A stretch of 64,000 nucleotides of DNA from Kitasatospora aureofaciens (lineage in GTDB: Bacteria > Actinomycetota > Actinomycetes > Streptomycetales > Streptomycetaceae): NCBI RefSeq assembly GCF_001188955.3, contig NZ_JPRF03000031.1, positions 27,036 through 91,035 of the forward strand, given 5' to 3'. Under the pieces are notes generated by a model. It worked only from the letters and a program-made list of their open reading frames with translations. It was not told the DNA's origin and did no database searches. The position numbers and the translations under genes were made by a program. Positions within the stretch are counted from its first letter, which is position 1; each line of letters begins with the position of its first letter. Below, piece after piece: positions 40,768 through 48,848 of the stretch.

Positions 40768-41565
40768 TCAGACGGAGAGGCGCCGCAGGGTCTCCTCGTG
40801 CAGCAGACCGTTGCTGGCGACCGCGTCCGCACCGCCGGGGCCGGGGATGCCGTCCAGGCCGGTGAAGCGGCCGCCGGCCTCCTCCACCACGATGCAGGGC
40901 GCGGCCATGTCCCACAGCGACAGCTCGGGCTCGGCGGCGATGTCCACGGCGCCCTCGGCGACCATCATGTAGGACCAGAAGTCCCCGTACGCGCGGGTGC
41001 GCCAGCAGGCGCGGGTGAGGTCCAGGAACGGGTCGAGGCGGCCGCGGTCCTCCCAGCCGGTGAGGGAGGAGTACGAGAAGGAGGCGTCCTCGATCCGGGA
41101 GACGCCGGAGACGTGGATCCGGGAGGCCTTGGCGAGGCTGCGGCCCGCGTACGCGCCCAGGCCCTCGGCCGCCCACCAGCGGCGCTGCAGCGCCGGAGCC
41201 GAGACGATGCCGACCACCGGGCGCTCGACGCCGTCCGGGCCGTCCTCCAGAAGGGCGATCAGGGTGGCCCAGACCGGGACGCCGCGGATGTAGTTCTTGG
41301 TGCCGTCGATCGGGTCGATCACCCAGCGGCGAGGGCCGGAGCCCTGCAGGCCGAACTCCTCGCCGAGGACGGCGTCGCGCGGCCGGGCGCGCTGGAGCAC
41401 GCTGCGCACCAGCTCCTCGGCGGCCTTGTCGGCGTCGCTGACCGGCGTCAGGTCCGGCTTGGTCTCGATCTTCAGGTCGAGGGCGCGGAAGCGCTCCAGG
41501 GTGACCGAGTCGGCCGAGTCGGCGAGGACGTGGGCGAGTCGGAGATCGTCGTGGTAGTCGGCCAT
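40768..41565 (-). CDS. hisN: Inositol monophosphatase-family histidinol-phosphatase (HisN)
   Basis: 265-aa Mg-dependent phosphatase. Metal-site motifs: AVLGEEFG (Glu), WVIDPIDGTKNYIRG (the DPxDGT signature) and LSLWDMAAPCIVVEEAGG (Asp). The form DPIDGTKNY and the length match actinobacterial HisN, which dephosphorylates histidinol phosphate; inositol monophosphatase activity is the alternative. ATG start. It lies upstream of the catalase terminator and downstream of the SMR gene but is separately spaced (50 bp). Confidence 0.85.
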   Translation of the reverse strand: MADYHDDLRLAHVLADSADSVTLERFRALDLKIETKPDLTPVSDADKAAEELVRSVLQRARPRDAVLGEEFGLQGSGPRRWVIDPIDGTKNYIRGVPVWATLIALLEDGPDGVERPVVGIVSAPALQRRWWAAEGLGAYAGRSLAKASRIHVSGVSRIEDASFSYSSLTGWEDRGRLDPFLDLTRACWRTRAYGDFWSYMMVAEGAVDIAAEPELSLWDMAAPCIVVEEAGGRFTGLDGIPGPGGADAVASNGLLHEETLRRLSV

Positions 41566-41615
41566 GTCGGAAACCCTAGCTCAGTGCAGGGGCCCGACTC
41601 AGTGGGCGAGCAGGC

Positions 41616-41939
41616 TCAGTGGGCCGTGCCGCTGAGCTGGAGGCCGATCACGCCGGCGATCACCAGGGAGATGGAGACCAGCTTGAGCACCGAGGTGGTC
41701 TCGTCCAGGAAGACCATGCCGTAGACCGCGGTGCCGGCCGCGCCGATGCCCGTCCACACCGCGTAGGCGGGGCCGACCGGCAGGCTCTTCAGCGAGAGGG
41801 TGAGCAGCCCGAAGCTGCCGAGCGCGAACACGCAGAAGCTGATGGTGGGCCAGAGCCTGGTGAACCCCTCGCTGAGCTTGAGGTTGATCGCGAAGCCGGT
41901 CTCCAGCAGGCCGGCCAGGACCACCAGGGCCCATGCCAT
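41616..41939 (-). CDS. SMR family transporter (SugE/Gdx-like)
   Basis: 107-aa four-helix small multidrug resistance protein. TM1 has the essential Glu (VVLAGLLETGFAINLKLSEG) and the family motif continues with FTRLWPTISFCVFALGSFGLL; LPVGPAYAVWTGIGAAGTA is the conserved TM3 signature. The GLLE context is closer to guanidinium exporters (SugE/Gdx) than EmrE, but substrate is uncertain. ATG with AGGGAGG 8 nt upstream is preferred over a longer frame. No guanidine riboswitch is recognisable in the leader. Confidence 0.9.
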   Translation of the reverse strand: MAWALVVLAGLLETGFAINLKLSEGFTRLWPTISFCVFALGSFGLLTLSLKSLPVGPAYAVWTGIGAAGTAVYGMVFLDETTSVLKLVSISLVIAGVIGLQLSGTAH

Positions 41940-42057
41940 CGCGTGCCCTCCCTGTCGATCGACGGACGGGCCGTGCCGGCCCGACTTTCCTATGATCGCC
42001 AGGGAGAGCCCGTCCGACACCTCGAACGGGCCACCGACCCGAGGGACGGCAGAGCCG

Positions 42058-43113
42058 TCAGTCGCCCTCGCGGGCCTCCTTGCTGGACAGCAGGCGGCGC
42101 AGCGAGTAGAGCCGGGCGGCCTCGGCGTGGCCGTCGGCGACCCAGGCGTCCAGGGCGCAGTCCGGCTCGTCGTGGCTGCACGCGCGCGGGCAGTCCACGG
42201 TGCCGGGCTCCAGGTCGGGGAAGGCGTGGATGACCCGGGACGGGTCGATGTGGGAGAGGCCGAAGGAACGGAAGCCGGGAGTGTCGATCACCCAGCCGGT
42301 GTCGAGCGCCTTGCGGGAACCGGGCTTGGCGCCGGGCGGCGGGGGCAGTCGCAGGGCGAGGGCGGAGACGGTGGTGTGCCGGCCGCGGCCGGTGACGGCG
42401 TTGACGTGGCCGGTCTGCCGCCGGCGGTCCGGGACGAGGGCGTTGACCAGGGTGGTCTTGCCGACGCCGGAGTGGCCGATGAACACCGTGGACAGTCCGC
42501 GCAGGTGCTCGCGGACGGCCTCGGCGCCGACGGTCTCCAGTTCGTCCCGGCGGGTGACGACGTAGTTGATGCCGAGCGGGGCGTACGACTCCAGCAGCGG
42601 TTCGGCCGGGGCGAGGTCGGACTTGGTGAGCACCAGCAGCGGTTCCATGCCCGCGTCGTAGGCGGCGACCAGGCAGCGGTCGATCAGCCGGGGGCGGGGC
42701 TCCGGGTCGGCCAGGGCGGTGACGATGGCCAGCTGGTCGGCGTTGGCGACGACGATCCGCTCGTACGGGTCGTCGTCGTCCGCGGTGCGCCGCAGCACGG
42801 AGCTGCGCTCCTCGACCCGGACGATCCGGGCGAGGGTGTCGGTGTCCCCGGAGAGGTCGCCGACCAGGTTGACCACGTCGCCGACGACGACGCCCTTGCG
42901 GCCCAGCTCGCGGGCCTTCATGGCGACGACCTGGCGCTCCTGCTTGGTCCCCGGGTCGACCAGGCAGGTGATCCGGCCGCGGTCGACGGTCAGCACCATC
43001 GCCCCCTCGGCGTCCTCGTGCTTGGGCCGGATCCGGGTCCGCGGCCGGGAGCCCCGGCGGGCGGGGCGGTTGCGGATGTCGTCCTCGTCGGCGTCCTTGC
43101 CGTAGCGGCGCAT
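42058..43113 (-). CDS. rsgA: Ribosome small subunit-dependent GTPase RsgA
   Basis: 351-aa circularly permuted GTPase that assists late 30S maturation. Order G4 (LVLTKSDL), G1 (GHSGVGKTTL), G3 (DTPGFRSFGL) shows the permutation; an OB domain precedes it (about 40-110), and a zinc site CPRACSHDEPDC closes the protein. The N-terminus is basic. ATG start with GGAG upstream, 15 bp after the aroA stop, so both are probably co-transcribed. Confidence 0.95.
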   Translation of the reverse strand: MRRYGKDADEDDIRNRPARRGSRPRTRIRPKHEDAEGAMVLTVDRGRITCLVDPGTKQERQVVAMKARELGRKGVVVGDVVNLVGDLSGDTDTLARIVRVEERSSVLRRTADDDDPYERIVVANADQLAIVTALADPEPRPRLIDRCLVAAYDAGMEPLLVLTKSDLAPAEPLLESYAPLGINYVVTRRDELETVGAEAVREHLRGLSTVFIGHSGVGKTTLVNALVPDRRRQTGHVNAVTGRGRHTTVSALALRLPPPPGAKPGSRKALDTGWVIDTPGFRSFGLSHIDPSRVIHAFPDLEPGTVDCPRACSHDEPDCALDAWVADGHAEAARLYSLRRLLSSKEAREGD

Positions 43114-43128
43114 GGCTCCAGTCTCCGC

Positions 43129-44487
43129 TCAGGCGTCCGTCGCCGCTCCGCCGTCGCCGCCGCCGTCGACGCCTTCGCCGAGCAGCTCCGCCCACATCTT
43201 GGGGAAGTCGGGCAGGGTCTTGGCGGTGGTGGCCACGTTCTCCACCCCGACGCCGGGCACGGCGAGGCCGAGCACCGCGGCGGCGGTGGCCAGGCGGTGG
43301 TCCTCGTAGGTGTGGAAGACGCCGCCGCGCAGCGGGCGCGGGCGGATCCGCAGACCGTCCTCGGTCTCGCTGACGTCGCCGCCCAGGTCGTTGATCTCCT
43401 TGGCGAGGGCGGCGAGCCGGTCGGTCTCGTGCATGCGCAGGTGGGCGATGCCGTACAGGTGGGACTCGGAGTCGGCGAGGGCGGCGACGGCGGCGATCAC
43501 CGGGGTGAGCTCGCCGACGTCGTGCAGGTCGGCCTCGATGCCGTGGATCCGGCCGGTGCCGGTGAACTGCAGGCCCTCGTCGGTGAACTCGCAGGCGCCG
43601 CCCATCCGGGTGTAGAGGTCGCGCAGCTGGTCGCCGGGCTGGCTGGTGTGCTTGGGCCAGTCGCGCACGGTCACCCGGCCGCCGGTGACCAGAGCGGCGG
43701 CGAAGAACGGGGCGGCGTTGGACAGGTCGGGCTCGACCACCAGGTCGCGGCCGAGCAGGGCGCCGGGGGTGACCCGCCAGACGTCCTTCTCGCCGCCGTC
43801 CTCGGGGGCGTCGACCTGGGCGCCTGCCAGGCGCAGCATCTCGACGGTCATCCGGATGTGCGGCAGCGACGGGACGGGCCCACCGACGTGCCGGACCTCC
43901 ACTCCGTGGTTGTAGCGGGCGCCGGAGAGCAGCAGGGCGGAGACGAACTGGGACGAGGACGAGGCGTCCAGCTCGACCGGGCCGCCGTCGAGGCCGCCGG
44001 TGCCGTGGACGGTGAGCGGGAAGCTGCCGCGACCGCCGTCCTCGATCCGGGCGCCGAGCGCGCGCAGGGCGTTGATCACACCGTGCTGGGGGCGCTCGTG
44101 GCTGCGCGGGTCGCCGTCGAAGTGGACCGGGCCGTCGGCGAGGGCGGCGAGCGGGGGCAGGAAGCGCATCACCGTGCCGGCGTTGCCCACGTCGACGTTG
44201 GCGGGACCACGCAGCACGGGGGCGGGGATGACCCGCCAGGCCTCGCCGCCGCCGGTGCCGCCGGAGTCGTTGTTGACCTTCTCCTCGATGGTGACCCCGA
44301 GGGCGCGCAGGCCGTCGGCCATCAGCTGGGAGTCGCGGCTGCGCAGCGGGCGGCGCACCCAGCCGGGCCCGTCGGCGAGGGCCGCCAGCACCAGGGCCCG
44401 GTTGGTGACCGACTTGGAGCCGGGGATGGTGACGGTGGCGTCGACGGGGGCGGTGGCGACGGGGGCGGGCCACGGGGTCTCGGTCAT
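43129..44487 (-). CDS. aroA: 3-phosphoshikimate 1-carboxyvinyltransferase (EPSP synthase)
   Basis: 452-aa EPSP synthase, shikimate pathway step joining shikimate 3-phosphate and PEP. Motifs: IPGSKSVTNRALVLAALADG (substrate Lys/Ser), DVGNAGTVMRFLPPLAAL, LDASSSSQFVSALLLSGAR, PDLSNAAPFFAAALVTGG and EDHRLATAAAVLGL. Both PEP-binding Arg/Lys regions are present. ATG start at MTETPWPAP; TAGACT ends 7 nt upstream on the minus strand and no ribosome site is seen, so it is likely leaderless. Heads an aroA-rsgA operon. Confidence 0.96.
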   Translation of the reverse strand: MTETPWPAPVATAPVDATVTIPGSKSVTNRALVLAALADGPGWVRRPLRSRDSQLMADGLRALGVTIEEKVNNDSGGTGGGEAWRVIPAPVLRGPANVDVGNAGTVMRFLPPLAALADGPVHFDGDPRSHERPQHGVINALRALGARIEDGGRGSFPLTVHGTGGLDGGPVELDASSSSQFVSALLLSGARYNHGVEVRHVGGPVPSLPHIRMTVEMLRLAGAQVDAPEDGGEKDVWRVTPGALLGRDLVVEPDLSNAAPFFAAALVTGGRVTVRDWPKHTSQPGDQLRDLYTRMGGACEFTDEGLQFTGTGRIHGIEADLHDVGELTPVIAAVAALADSESHLYGIAHLRMHETDRLAALAKEINDLGGDVSETEDGLRIRPRPLRGGVFHTYEDHRLATAAAVLGLAVPGVGVENVATTAKTLPDFPKMWAELLGEGVDGGGDGGAATDA

Positions 44488-44536
44488 GGGGGCCAGTCTA
44501 GGGGCCGTACCGGAACGGTCCGGATTCTGGACTGTT

Positions 44537-44700
44537 GACTCGCCCGCTCGCCTCCGGGCCGCTCCTGGCCCGGTGCCGGCGCTCGTCGCTCCGGCGCTCG
44601 TTCCTCGCTTGTCGCTCCTCCCTTTCGGCACCGGCGCGGCCCTTCGGCTCGGGGCGGGGACTCGCCCGCTCGCCTCCGGGCCGCTCCTGGCCCGGTGCCG
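44537..44700. repeat. 42-bp direct repeat carrying a hairpin
   Basis: An identical 42-bp unit lies at 44537-44578 and 44659-44700. Each contains CCGGGCC-GCTCCT-GGCCCGG, a perfect 7-bp hairpin. The intervening 80 bp include GCTCGTTCCTCGCT, which also occurs near 24113. Located between the aroA start and the M50 peptidase stop; no gene here. Confidence 0.85.
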
Positions 44701-44721
44701 ACGGTCGGTGCCCGGGGCGGA

Positions 44722-45444
44722 TCAGAGGGGCTGGAGCAGCCAGCTGGCGCCGAGGGCGAGGCAGGCGAGGGCGATCAGCAGGAAGACGGTGACCCAGGCC
44801 AGGGCGGGGACGTGGGTGAGCCGGGCGAGCTGGTCGGCGTCGGAGTCGCGGGCCCAGCCGATGCGGCGCTGGTGCTGGAGTTCCAGGACCGGGCGCACCG
44901 CCCCGAAGAGCAGGAACCAGCAGCCGAGGTAGGCGAAGCCGGCCTGGACCTGGGCGCTGCCGAACCAGGAGACCAGGAAGAAGGCGCCACCGGCGATCAG
45001 GACGGTGAACAGGCCGAAGGCGTTGCGGATGCGGATGAGCAGGGCCAGCAGCAGGGCGATGGCCAGCCACAGCAGCAGGGTGATCCGGTCGGCGGCGAGC
45101 AGGGCGGCGCAGCCGAGGCCGAGCAGGGCGGGGGCGGTGTAGCCGGCGGCGGCGGTGAGGACCATGCCGGGGCCGGTGGGGCGGCCGTAGGAGAGGGTGA
45201 GGCCGGAGGTGTCGGAGTGCAGCCGGATGCCGGCGAGCTTGCGGCCGGTGACGAGCGCGGCGAGGCCGTGGCCGCCCTCGTGGGCGATGGTGACGGCGTT
45301 GCGGGCGACGTGCCACAGGGGCCGGGCGAGGACGGTGAGCAGGGCGGCGCAGCCGGTGGCGAGGACGAGCCAGCCGGGCGGGGCGGCCTGGGTGCCGGTG
45401 ACCCGGTCCCACAGTTCGCCGAGGTTCTGGTTGTTCGGGTTCAT
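44722..45444 (-). CDS. M50 family membrane metallopeptidase
   Basis: 240-aa integral membrane protein with about six hydrophobic helices. The zinc motif HEGGH lies early (NAVTIAHEGGHGLAALVTGRK, about residue 55), followed by a short soluble loop (IRLHSDTSGLTLSYG) and helices about 90-205. This is the M50B-like family common in actinomycetes; the distant Asp ligand may be in the HQRRIGWARDSDADQL segment. ATG start. Substrate unknown. Confidence 0.85.
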   Translation of the reverse strand: MNPNNQNLGELWDRVTGTQAAPPGWLVLATGCAALLTVLARPLWHVARNAVTIAHEGGHGLAALVTGRKLAGIRLHSDTSGLTLSYGRPTGPGMVLTAAAGYTAPALLGLGCAALLAADRITLLLWLAIALLLALLIRIRNAFGLFTVLIAGGAFFLVSWFGSAQVQAGFAYLGCWFLLFGAVRPVLELQHQRRIGWARDSDADQLARLTHVPALAWVTVFLLIALACLALGASWLLQPL

Positions 45445-45582
45445 CGGGGGGTCTGCGCCTCCGTTCGCTGCGTTGGGCCGTTCGGGGCAGCCTCCCATGC
45501 GGGGACGGGCGGGCGGGAGCGGGCGGTTCTGGTCCGTGGATGAGGAAGTGGTGAGGGCGGGCGGCATGGCAAGCTGGCCCGC

Positions 45583-46335
45583 ATGTGCGGTCGGTTCGCA
45601 GCCAGCAGCAAGCCCGAGGACCTCGTCGAGCTGTTCGACGTGGAGTTCTGGGATCCGGAGGAGTCCCTGGAGCCGAACTGGAACGTGGCGCCGACCAACA
45701 GCGCCTTCGTGGTGCTGGAGCGGCTGGCGAAGGGCGCGGCGCGGCCGGTGCGGCAGTTGCGGGCGCTGCGCTGGGGGCTGGTGCCGCAGTGGTCGAACTC
45801 CGCCGAGACGGCGGTGAAGATGATCAACGCGCGGTCGGACACGGTGCACGAGAAGCCCGCCTACCGGCAGGCCTTCTCCTCGCGTCGGTGCATCCTGCCG
45901 GTGGACGGGTACTACGAGTGGCAGACGGTGCCGGGCGAGCGGGGGAAGGCGCGCAAGAAGCCGTTCTTCGTCTCCCGGGCGGACGGCGGCCCGCTGGCGC
46001 TGGCCGGGCTGTACGAGTTCTGGCGCAACCGGGCGGTGCCGCCGGGGGACCCGCAGGCCTGGCTGGTGACCTTCACGATCGTCACCACGGACGCCGAGGA
46101 GGCGCTGGCGCCGATCCACGAGCGGATGCCGCTGTTCCTGGACCGGGAGTCCTGGGGCGAGTGGCTGGATCCGGGGCTGGACGACCCGGACGGGCTGCGC
46201 CGCCTGCTGGTACCGCCGCCGCCGGGGGCGCTGCTGGCCACGCCGGTGTCGCCGGCGGTGGGCAGCATCCGTAACAACGGCCCGGAGCTCAAGGAGCCGT
46301 GGGTCGAGGCCGAGTACGAGACCACACTGTTCTGA
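45583..46335 (+). CDS. SOS response-associated peptidase (SRAP, HMCES/YedK family)
   Basis: 250-aa SRAP protein, which shields abasic sites in single-stranded DNA by forming a thiazolidine crosslink through Cys2. The N-terminus is exact (MCGRFAAS, catalytic Cys after Met removal), with APTNSAFVV (Asn), WGLVPQW, INARSDTVHEKPAYRQAF (Glu), RCILPVDGYYEW and IHERMPLFL (catalytic His). Length is normal. No LexA-type box is evident upstream. Confidence 0.95.
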   Translation: MCGRFAASSKPEDLVELFDVEFWDPEESLEPNWNVAPTNSAFVVLERLAKGAARPVRQLRALRWGLVPQWSNSAETAVKMINARSDTVHEKPAYRQAFSSRRCILPVDGYYEWQTVPGERGKARKKPFFVSRADGGPLALAGLYEFWRNRAVPPGDPQAWLVTFTIVTTDAEEALAPIHERMPLFLDRESWGEWLDPGLDDPDGLRRLLVPPPPGALLATPVSPAVGSIRNNGPELKEPWVEAEYETTLF

Positions 46336-46356
46336 ACGTCTTCGGGAGCCGCTGAG

Positions 46357-47001
46357 ATGACCACGTCCGAACTCGTCGCCACGGAGGCCGGGGACGCCCG
46401 GATCACCTACCACCGGGCGGACGCCGCGAAGGCGGTGCTGGCGCTGGGGCACGGCGCGGGAGGCGGGATCGGGGCGCGGGACCTGGTGGCGCTGGCCGGG
46501 CGGCTGCCGGAGCGCGGGATCACGGTGGCGCTGGTCGAGCAGCCCTGGCGGGTGGCGGGGAAGAAGCTGGGCCCGGCGCCGAGGACGCTGGACCTCGGCT
46601 GGCGGCCGGTCGCGGAGCGGCTGGCCGGGCAGGGGCTGCCGCTGGTGGTCGGCGGGCGCAGCGCCGGGGCGCGGGTGGCGTGCCGGACGGGCGCGGCGAG
46701 CGGCGCGGTGGGGGTGGTGGCGCTGGCGTTCCCGCTGCACCCGCCGGGCAAGCCGGAGAGGAGCCGGGCGGAGGAGCTGCTGGAGTCGGGGTTGCCGACG
46801 CTGGTGGTGCAGGGCGCGGCGGATCCGTTCGGCGGGCCGGAGGAGTTCCCGGAGCTGCCGGAGGGGCACGTGCTGGTGGGGCTGCCGTACGGGAACCACG
46901 GTTTCGAGGTGCCCAAACGGGCGGCGGTGGGGCAGGACGAGCTGCTGGGGATGATCTGCTCGGCGGTGGGGGACTGGGTGCTGGGGCTGGTGGGGCTGTG
47001 A
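46357..47001 (+). CDS. Alpha/beta hydrolase (Tex30/KANL3-like)
   Basis: 214-aa small alpha/beta hydrolase. LGHGAGGGIGARDL carries the oxyanion loop, GGRSAGARVA the nucleophile Ser, VVQGAADPFG the acid, and LPYGNHGFEVPK the His, giving a full triad. It resembles the KANL3/Tex30 group of uncharacterised hydrolases. ATG start; GGGAG about 11 nt upstream. Close behind the SRAP gene (21 bp), so perhaps co-transcribed. Substrate unknown. Confidence 0.85.
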   Translation: MTTSELVATEAGDARITYHRADAAKAVLALGHGAGGGIGARDLVALAGRLPERGITVALVEQPWRVAGKKLGPAPRTLDLGWRPVAERLAGQGLPLVVGGRSAGARVACRTGAASGAVGVVALAFPLHPPGKPERSRAEELLESGLPTLVVQGAADPFGGPEEFPELPEGHVLVGLPYGNHGFEVPKRAAVGQDELLGMICSAVGDWVLGLVGL

Positions 47002-47020
47002 GCAGGGCGTTTCCGCTCGC

Positions 47021-47036
47021 TCACTCGTGCGAGTGA
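47021..47036. promoter_or_regulatory. Palindrome TCACTCG-TG-CGAGTGA upstream of sigR
   Basis: Perfect 7-bp arms with a 2-bp centre, ending 16 bp before the SigR-dependent promoter. The same element with centre TT occurs after rsrA (48628-48643). A CGAGTGA half-site lies at 47095-47101. Confidence 0.6.
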
Positions 47037-47052
47037 ATGGTGGGCCGGGGCG

Positions 47053-47078
47053 GGAATGCGGGCGGGGGCGGGGTGGTT
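47053..47078 (+). promoter_or_regulatory. SigR-dependent promoter of sigR (sigRp2-like)
   Basis: GGAAT (47053-47057), exactly 18 bp, GTT (47076-47078): the SigR consensus. Transcription would start near 47085, ahead of the long sigR form, giving positive autoregulation on thiol oxidation. Confidence 0.88.
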
Positions 47079-47120
47079 GTCGTGTCCGTCAGCACGAGTG
47101 AGCGGTGAGAGGCAGGGCAG

Positions 47121-48026
47121 ATGGGTTCGATCGCGTGCCCCGAACGGCCTGAGGAGCGCGAGGCCACCGCGGCGTTCGCCCCCTCCTGGCCGGAGTGGAT
47201 TGACGCGGGCGAGAAGCCCGTCAGCCCGATATCCTCCATTTCTGGGCGGCCCGCCGTGGGCCGTGCCCGTCATGCCGAGGAGGTGGGTCCGGTCGTCGGG
47301 ACCGAGCACGAGGCCGATCCGGGCCGTGGCCCGGACGAGGCCCTGCCTGCGGGCGAGGCGCTCACCGGTGAGGAGCTGGCCGAGGCGATCGGTGAGGACA
47401 CCTTCCGGGTGTCGGCGGAGGAGTCCGAGGAGGCCCGGCGGGGGCGCTTCGAGCGCGACGCCCTGGGGTACCTCGACCCGATGTACTCTGCGGCGCTGCG
47501 CATGACGCGCAACCCCGCGGACGCGGAGGACCTGCTCCAGGAGGCGTTCGCCAAGGCGTACGCGTCCTTCCACCAGTTCCGTGAGGGCACGAACCTCAAG
47601 GCCTGGCTGTACCGCATCCTCACCAACACGTTCATCAACTCGTACCGCAAGAAGCAGCGCGAGCCCCAGCGCACGGCGGCGGAGGAGATCGAGGACTGGC
47701 AGCTGGCCAGGGCCGAGTCGCACATGTCGACCGGTCTGCGCTCGGCCGAGACCCAGGCGCTCGACCACCTCCCCGACAGTGACGTGAAGGACGCGCTCCA
47801 GGCCATCCCGGAGGAGTTCCGGATCGCCGTCTATCTCGCGGACGTAGAAGGCTTTGCGTACAAGGAGATCGCGGACATCATGGGTACACCCATCGGTACG
47901 GTGATGTCCCGGCTGCACCGCGGCCGCCGGCAGCTGCGCGGCATGCTGGAGGACTACGCCCGTGAGCGCGGGCTGGTCCCGGCCGGCAGCGGGGCAGGGC
48001 AGGAAGCGAAGGGCTCGGGCTCATGA
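47121..48026 (+). CDS. sigR: ECF sigma factor SigR (thiol-oxidative stress)
   Basis: ECF sigma factor that directs the disulfide-stress regulon and is held by RsrA until RsrA is oxidised. Region 2 (DPMYSAALRMTRNPADAEDLLQEAF, HQFREGTNLKAWLYRILTNTFINSYRKK) and region 4 (LQAIPEEFRIAVYLADVEGFAYKEIADIMGTP) are clear. The ATG at 47121 gives a 301-aa form; an in-frame GTG at 47283 (MGPVVGTEHEAD) gives 247 aa. The 54-residue difference matches the N-terminal extension of the unstable SigR' of S. coelicolor (55 aa), so both products are likely. TATCCT at 47230-47235 may serve a second promoter for the short form. The stop overlaps rsrA. Confidence 0.95.
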   Translation: MGSIACPERPEEREATAAFAPSWPEWIDAGEKPVSPISSISGRPAVGRARHAEEVGPVVGTEHEADPGRGPDEALPAGEALTGEELAEAIGEDTFRVSAEESEEARRGRFERDALGYLDPMYSAALRMTRNPADAEDLLQEAFAKAYASFHQFREGTNLKAWLYRILTNTFINSYRKKQREPQRTAAEEIEDWQLARAESHMSTGLRSAETQALDHLPDSDVKDALQAIPEEFRIAVYLADVEGFAYKEIADIMGTPIGTVMSRLHRGRRQLRGMLEDYARERGLVPAGSGAGQEAKGSGS

Positions 48027-48481
48027 GCTGCGGCGATCCGCACGAAACCGAGTGTGGCGAGGTCCTCGACCACCTCTATGAATTCCTCGACAACGAGATG
48101 GCCGAGGGCGACTGCGCCAAGCTGCGCGTGCACTTCGAGGAGTGCTCGCCGTGCCTGAAGCAGTACGGGCTGGAGCAGGCGATCAAGGCGCTGATCAAGC
48201 GTTCCTGCGGCTGCGACGACACCCCGGCGGACCTGCGCGGCAAGGTCCTGGCCAGGATCGACTCGATCCGGGCCGGGCAGCGCTCGGGTGAGCAGGTGGT
48301 CGTCGCCGTGGAGTCCTCGGTCGAGCTGCACGCCGACTCGGCCCGCCCGGCGCCCAAGCCGGAGAAGAACGGGGCGCCCTCCGCGCCGCAGGGCGGCGCA
48401 TCCGAGGCTCAGGACGGCGCCTCCGAGGAGCGGGCCGCGCGCCCTGGCGCGCCGGTCGAGGCCGGAGCACCCGCGGAGTAG
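48023..48481 (+). CDS. rsrA: Zinc-binding anti-sigma factor RsrA
   Basis: 152-aa ZAS-family anti-sigma factor, redox sensor for SigR. Zinc/redox residues sit at the S. coelicolor positions: Cys11, His37, Cys41 and Cys44 (VHFEECSPCLK), with additional Cys3, Cys31, Cys62 and Cys64. Oxidation forms a disulfide, releases zinc and frees SigR. ATG overlaps the sigR stop (ATGA). The C-terminus after about residue 95 is an Ala/Pro/Glu-rich tail (to 152) that makes it longer than the roughly 105-aa S. coelicolor protein. Confidence 0.95.
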   Translation: MSCGDPHETECGEVLDHLYEFLDNEMAEGDCAKLRVHFEECSPCLKQYGLEQAIKALIKRSCGCDDTPADLRGKVLARIDSIRAGQRSGEQVVVAVESSVELHADSARPAPKPEKNGAPSAPQGGASEAQDGASEERAARPGAPVEAGAPAE

Positions 48482-48514
48482 TCCGGCGGGAGGCCCGCAC
48501 CGTCCGCCGGTGAA

Positions 48515-48556
48515 CGCGGGCGAAACGGCGCGGGCGAAACGGCGCGGGCGAAACGG
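48515..48556. repeat. Three perfect 14-bp tandem repeats after rsrA
   Basis: CGCGGGCGAAACGG three times without change, between the rsrA stop and its terminator. It is followed by no ORF; the 48482-48848 interval contains only this, a terminator and palindromes. Confidence 0.85.
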
Positions 48557-48573
48557 TTCGGCCGGGAGTTCGA

Positions 48574-48603
48574 CGGCCCCGGGGGCGTGCGCTCCCGGGG
48601 CCG
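48574..48603 (+). terminator. Terminator after rsrA
   Basis: 10-bp stem CGGCCCCGGG / CCCGGGGCCG with a 10-nt loop. No T-tract. Confidence 0.65.
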
Positions 48604-48627
48604 CTCCCGTTCTGCTCGCGTGCGCCC

Positions 48628-48661
48628 TCACTCGTTCGAGTGAGTTGGCGGTGCGCCAACT
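48628..48661. promoter_or_regulatory. Two adjoining palindromes upstream of the HD-GYP gene
   Basis: TCACTCG-TT-CGAGTGA (48628-48643), the same element as upstream of sigR, abuts AGTTGGCG-GTG-CGCCAACT (48643-48661). TATCCT (48710-48715) downstream is a plausible -10 for the next gene. Confidence 0.6.
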
Positions 48662-48848
48662 GCGCCATCGCGCGATCATGCGTCCCCGTGCCCGGGCGGC
48701 GGCCTATCCTCCTGACGGACGCTCACCGCCGGTTGCCCCGGCGCGCTGAGGCAACACGGGGCCCGGACGCGGGGAGGTCGAGATCGCTACCGACAGTGGA
48801 GGCGCGGCCCTGCCGCGGGGGGCGGCCCGCTACCTGACGACCGTTCCG

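Noticed and set aside
41940..42057. Guanidine riboswitch ahead of the SMR transporter
   Set aside because: None of the conserved guanidine-I, -II or -III sequences could be found; only a short CGGGCCG/CGGCCCG hairpin is present.
47200..47235. TTGACG and TATCCT as a paired vegetative promoter for short sigR
   Set aside because: The two hexamers are 24 bp apart, too far for one promoter; only the -10-like element was kept as a candidate.
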